From Zoogloea oleivorans (GTDB taxonomy: Bacteria; Pseudomonadota; Gammaproteobacteria; Burkholderiales; Rhodocyclaceae): 45,346 nucleotides of DNA. Under the pieces are notes generated by a model. It was given only the letters and a program-made list of their open reading frames with translations. It did no database searches and was not told the origin of the DNA. Below are positions 43,674 to 45,346 of this stretch, piece by piece. How positions within the stretch are numbered: the stretch's first letter is position 1; each line of letters opens with the position of its first letter. The stretch is from positions 1 through 45,346 of the forward strand of contig JAOAUC010000045.1 in assembly GCA_030157785.1 (NCBI GenBank), written 5' to 3'. Both the position numbers and the translations under genes were made by a program.

Positions 43674-44617
43674 TTTTCCTTTTTCACTCGGGTTCTGAAC
43701 TCCTTGAGAAAGGCCAGGACGACATCGAAGCGCTGGTCGTCTGCCGTCTCGAAGCTCGATGTGTCGATGCGGGCGAGTATTTCCCGGCCGGCGGGGGTGT
43801 CCTGCAAGCCAACCAGCAGCTGGCGGACCTTTTCCGTCAAGTCTGGGGGAACGTCGTTGCGGGCAATGATGGCGTTCTGGATCAGGGTTGGCGTTTGCCA
43901 GATGACGTACAGCTCGGCGGCTTCCTTCGGGTTGGCCTGCTGAAAGGACTTCCACGCCACCGGCCACGTCACGCCGACTGCGCTCTGGCCCAGATAGGCG
44001 TTCATGATGGCCGAGTTGTGGGTGCCCACGTAGCGGTTCGTCAGCTCGGTTTCCACATCGATGCCGTGATCCTGAAGGTAGAGCTGCGGCATCATCGCCG
44101 CCGCCAGGGCGGTCGGGGCGGGGTAGCTGACCACCTTGCCGCGCAAGTCCGCGGGCTCCCGGACCGGACTGTCCTTGCGCACCACAAAGACGCCACGGAA
44201 GAGTGTGTCGTTACTCATCTTGGCGATCACGTGATAGCCCCAGTCACGGGCGAGGGCGGCGTGATAAGGATTGGGTAGCGAGAAGTGGCTCTTGCCCTCG
44301 CGCAACTTGCGCTCGTAGTCGGCGTAGTCGCTGGACGCGTCGAGATCGAATTGCACCCCCGCAATGCGGCTGTCCAGGTACTGCATCAGCGGCTGGAATT
44401 TCTGGTGCAGCAACTGCGGGTTGTGCAGCGGATGCACGGTGAAGATGTAATGGGTGAGGCTGTCCGCGACAGGCGGCCTGTCGGCATACCTGGGGGCCTG
44501 GACTGGCTCCTCGCGGCCGCAGCCTGCCAGCAGCACCAGGCAGATCCCGATGCCGGCGTGACTCGCGGCCTTCAGGAGGGCCGCTGCCCGGGGCTTGGCA
44601 GGGTTGGGCTGCTGCAT
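43670..44617 (-). CDS. PhnD-like periplasmic binding lipoprotein
   Basis: A 315-aa protein with a lipoprotein signal (LVLLAGC, Cys33). The body is a two-lobed binding protein of the phosphate/phosphite/phosphonate PhnD type. It has an N-lobe start HYIFTVHPLHNPQLLHQKF with QPLMQYLD, a middle DLRGKVVSYPAPTALAAAMM, and SAIMNAYLGQSAVGVTWPVAW. AGGAG lies eight bases before ATG 44617. No ABC permease or ATPase is adjacent; instead it is coupled to the GGDEF/EAL gene. I infer a ligand sensor feeding the c-di-GMP enzyme rather than an uptake protein. The ligand is unknown. Confidence 0.85.
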   Translation of the reverse strand: MQQPNPAKPRAAALLKAASHAGIGICLVLLAGCGREEPVQAPRYADRPPVADSLTHYIFTVHPLHNPQLLHQKFQPLMQYLDSRIAGVQFDLDASSDYADYERKLREGKSHFSLPNPYHAALARDWGYHVIAKMSNDTLFRGVFVVRKDSPVREPADLRGKVVSYPAPTALAAAMMPQLYLQDHGIDVETELTNRYVGTHNSAIMNAYLGQSAVGVTWPVAWKSFQQANPKEAAELYVIWQTPTLIQNAIIARNDVPPDLTEKVRQLLVGLQDTPAGREILARIDTSSFETADDQRFDVVLAFLKEFRTRVKKEK

Positions 44618-44840
44618 GGCCAGGCTCCTGTTTATTTACTGGACACAAAAGATGGATGTCCACGATCAAGCCCCGCTGTCGGGCTCGTAGACACGACTTC
44701 TATCGGCACATGTGGCACAGACCTTGACTTGATCGATAGTCAGCGGGTGGAAGGGCGGGCTATCCTTGTGCCGAAGACCTCTTTCCAAAGTGCGTGGGCA
44801 CCGATATTTCACCTCGCCAAGTGTGCCTTGCGCCCGAACC

Positions 44841-45317
44841 ATGAGCCCGACCACCATCCCGTATTCCCCTGTCGGCCGAAACCTGCTGATTGCCGCCTTC
44901 TATCTGTTTCTTGGCGGCCTGGGTCTGGTCTTCGCCATCTCGCCTGGCTACGCCAGTCCGATTTTTCCGGCGGCCGGCCTGGCGCTCGCGGTGGCCCTGT
45001 GGTCTGGTGCCGGCGCCCTGCCGGGCATCTGGCTCGGCTCAATCTCACTGAATCTCGGTCTGGCCTTCCTGCAGGGCAGCCTGTCCCCCGATACCGCCAT
45101 CGTGGCCGCCTGTATAGCCTGTGGTGCCACTGCCCAGGCGTGGATCGGCCAGATGCTGGTCCGTCGCTGGCAGGGGAAGGCCTGGCTGCACCTGGAGCAT
45201 GAACGTGCCGTCCTGATCTTCCTGCTGCTCGGCGGGCCCCTGGCTTGTTTGGTGTCAGCGAGCGTAGGCATTGCAGCGCTTTATTTCATGCGGGTGACCC
45301 GTCCTGAAATAGGTTGA
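44841..45317 (+). pseudogene. MASE1 sensor gene, truncated by an insertion-sequence end
   Basis: The visible 158 codons encode a run of membrane helices. The MASE1-type features are YASPIFPAAGLALAVALWSG, LPGIWLGSISLNLG and LIFLLLGGPLACLVSAS, the N-terminal sensor of many cyclases and histidine kinases. MASE1 is normally about 280 residues followed by a signalling domain, yet this frame ends VTRPEIG-stop inside what looks like an insertion-sequence terminus. The ATG at 44841 is not preceded by a clear ribosome site. The 223-bp gap to the divergent PhnD-like gene should hold its promoter. Function is probably lost unless the product is used as a short membrane protein. Confidence 0.65.
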
Positions 45318-45346
45318 CACTTTTTTGCCGCAGCAAGGAAGCGTCA
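45295..45346. mobile_element. Left end of an insertion sequence, probably IS3-like (partial)
   Basis: From 45295 the sequence TGACCCGTCCTGAAATAGG, then TTGACAC and a T-tract, has the look of an IS3-family terminus (TG start, GTCCTG core). It breaks the MASE1 reading frame. Only about 50 bp are inside the window, so neither the transposase nor the target duplication can be seen. The exact first base is uncertain by a few bases. Confidence 0.5.

Noticed and set aside
1..45346. CRISPR arrays, tRNA or rRNA genes, prophage
   Set aside because: No regularly spaced repeats, no tRNA-like T-loop with acceptor pairing, no rRNA-like stretches and no phage structural genes were recognised by eye.

Overview
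The window is a high-GC, gene-dense bacterial chromosome segment. Gene content and order point to a betaproteobacterium, most likely Rhodocyclales (Azospira/Dechloromonas/Thauera/Zoogloea-like). The supporting features are a DUF2782 gene beside polA, a CoA-binding protein-dapF-DUF484 run, a two-domain QueF, a PEP-CTERM secreted protease, an O-antigen-ligase-type polymerase and many c-di-GMP proteins. This placement is an inference from gene families. No rRNA, tRNA or CRISPR array was seen.

Layout. 1-2.7 kb: a kinase / DUF6285 / acyl-CoA dehydrogenase triad resembling the LvaABC module for 4-hydroxyacyl-CoA conversion. 2.7-5.2 kb (minus): a large O-antigen ligase-like membrane protein with an inserted beta-sandwich-like region. 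5.3-11.2 kb: a tightly overlapping plus-strand operon (UbiA prenyltransferase, HAD phosphatase, small exported protein, GST, ruvA, DUF4442, AI-2E transporter, ruvB). 11.2-15.2 kb (minus): a winged-helix regulator, rlmI, DUF484, dapF and a CoA-binding protein, with a 120-bp structured repeat between rlmI and DUF484. 15.2-24.8 kb: sppA, DUF2782, a LOG-family protein, polA, a lipoprotein, an MltB-type transglycosylase whose signal peptide carries an in-frame palindromic repeat doublet, a PEP-CTERM metalloprotease and an exported protein. 24.9-27.8 kb: queF, murB, a CheZ-like small protein and a cupin. 27.8-31.5 kb (minus): mgtA and an alpha/beta hydrolase.

31.6-45.3 kb is the accessory-flavoured end and is rich in second-messenger genes. 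It holds a MASE2-GGDEF cyclase, a degenerate EAL protein, a HAMP-PAS-GGDEF-EAL protein translationally coupled to a PhnD-like periplasmic binding lipoprotein, and a MASE1 sensor gene cut off by an insertion-sequence end at the window edge. Between them lie a ParD-like/methionine aminopeptidase operon with its own promoter and a putative operator, bdhA next to an orphan norD-like gene, and a Spy-like chaperone/hemolysin III/AI-2E membrane cluster.

The most interesting items are the 99-nt in-frame repeat insertion in the transglycosylase signal peptide, the PhnD-like lipoprotein + GGDEF/EAL pair, the ParD-like + MetAP operon, the 120-bp nested-hairpin repeat and the CheZ-like orphan. All functional statements rest on reading motifs by eye; no database search was run.
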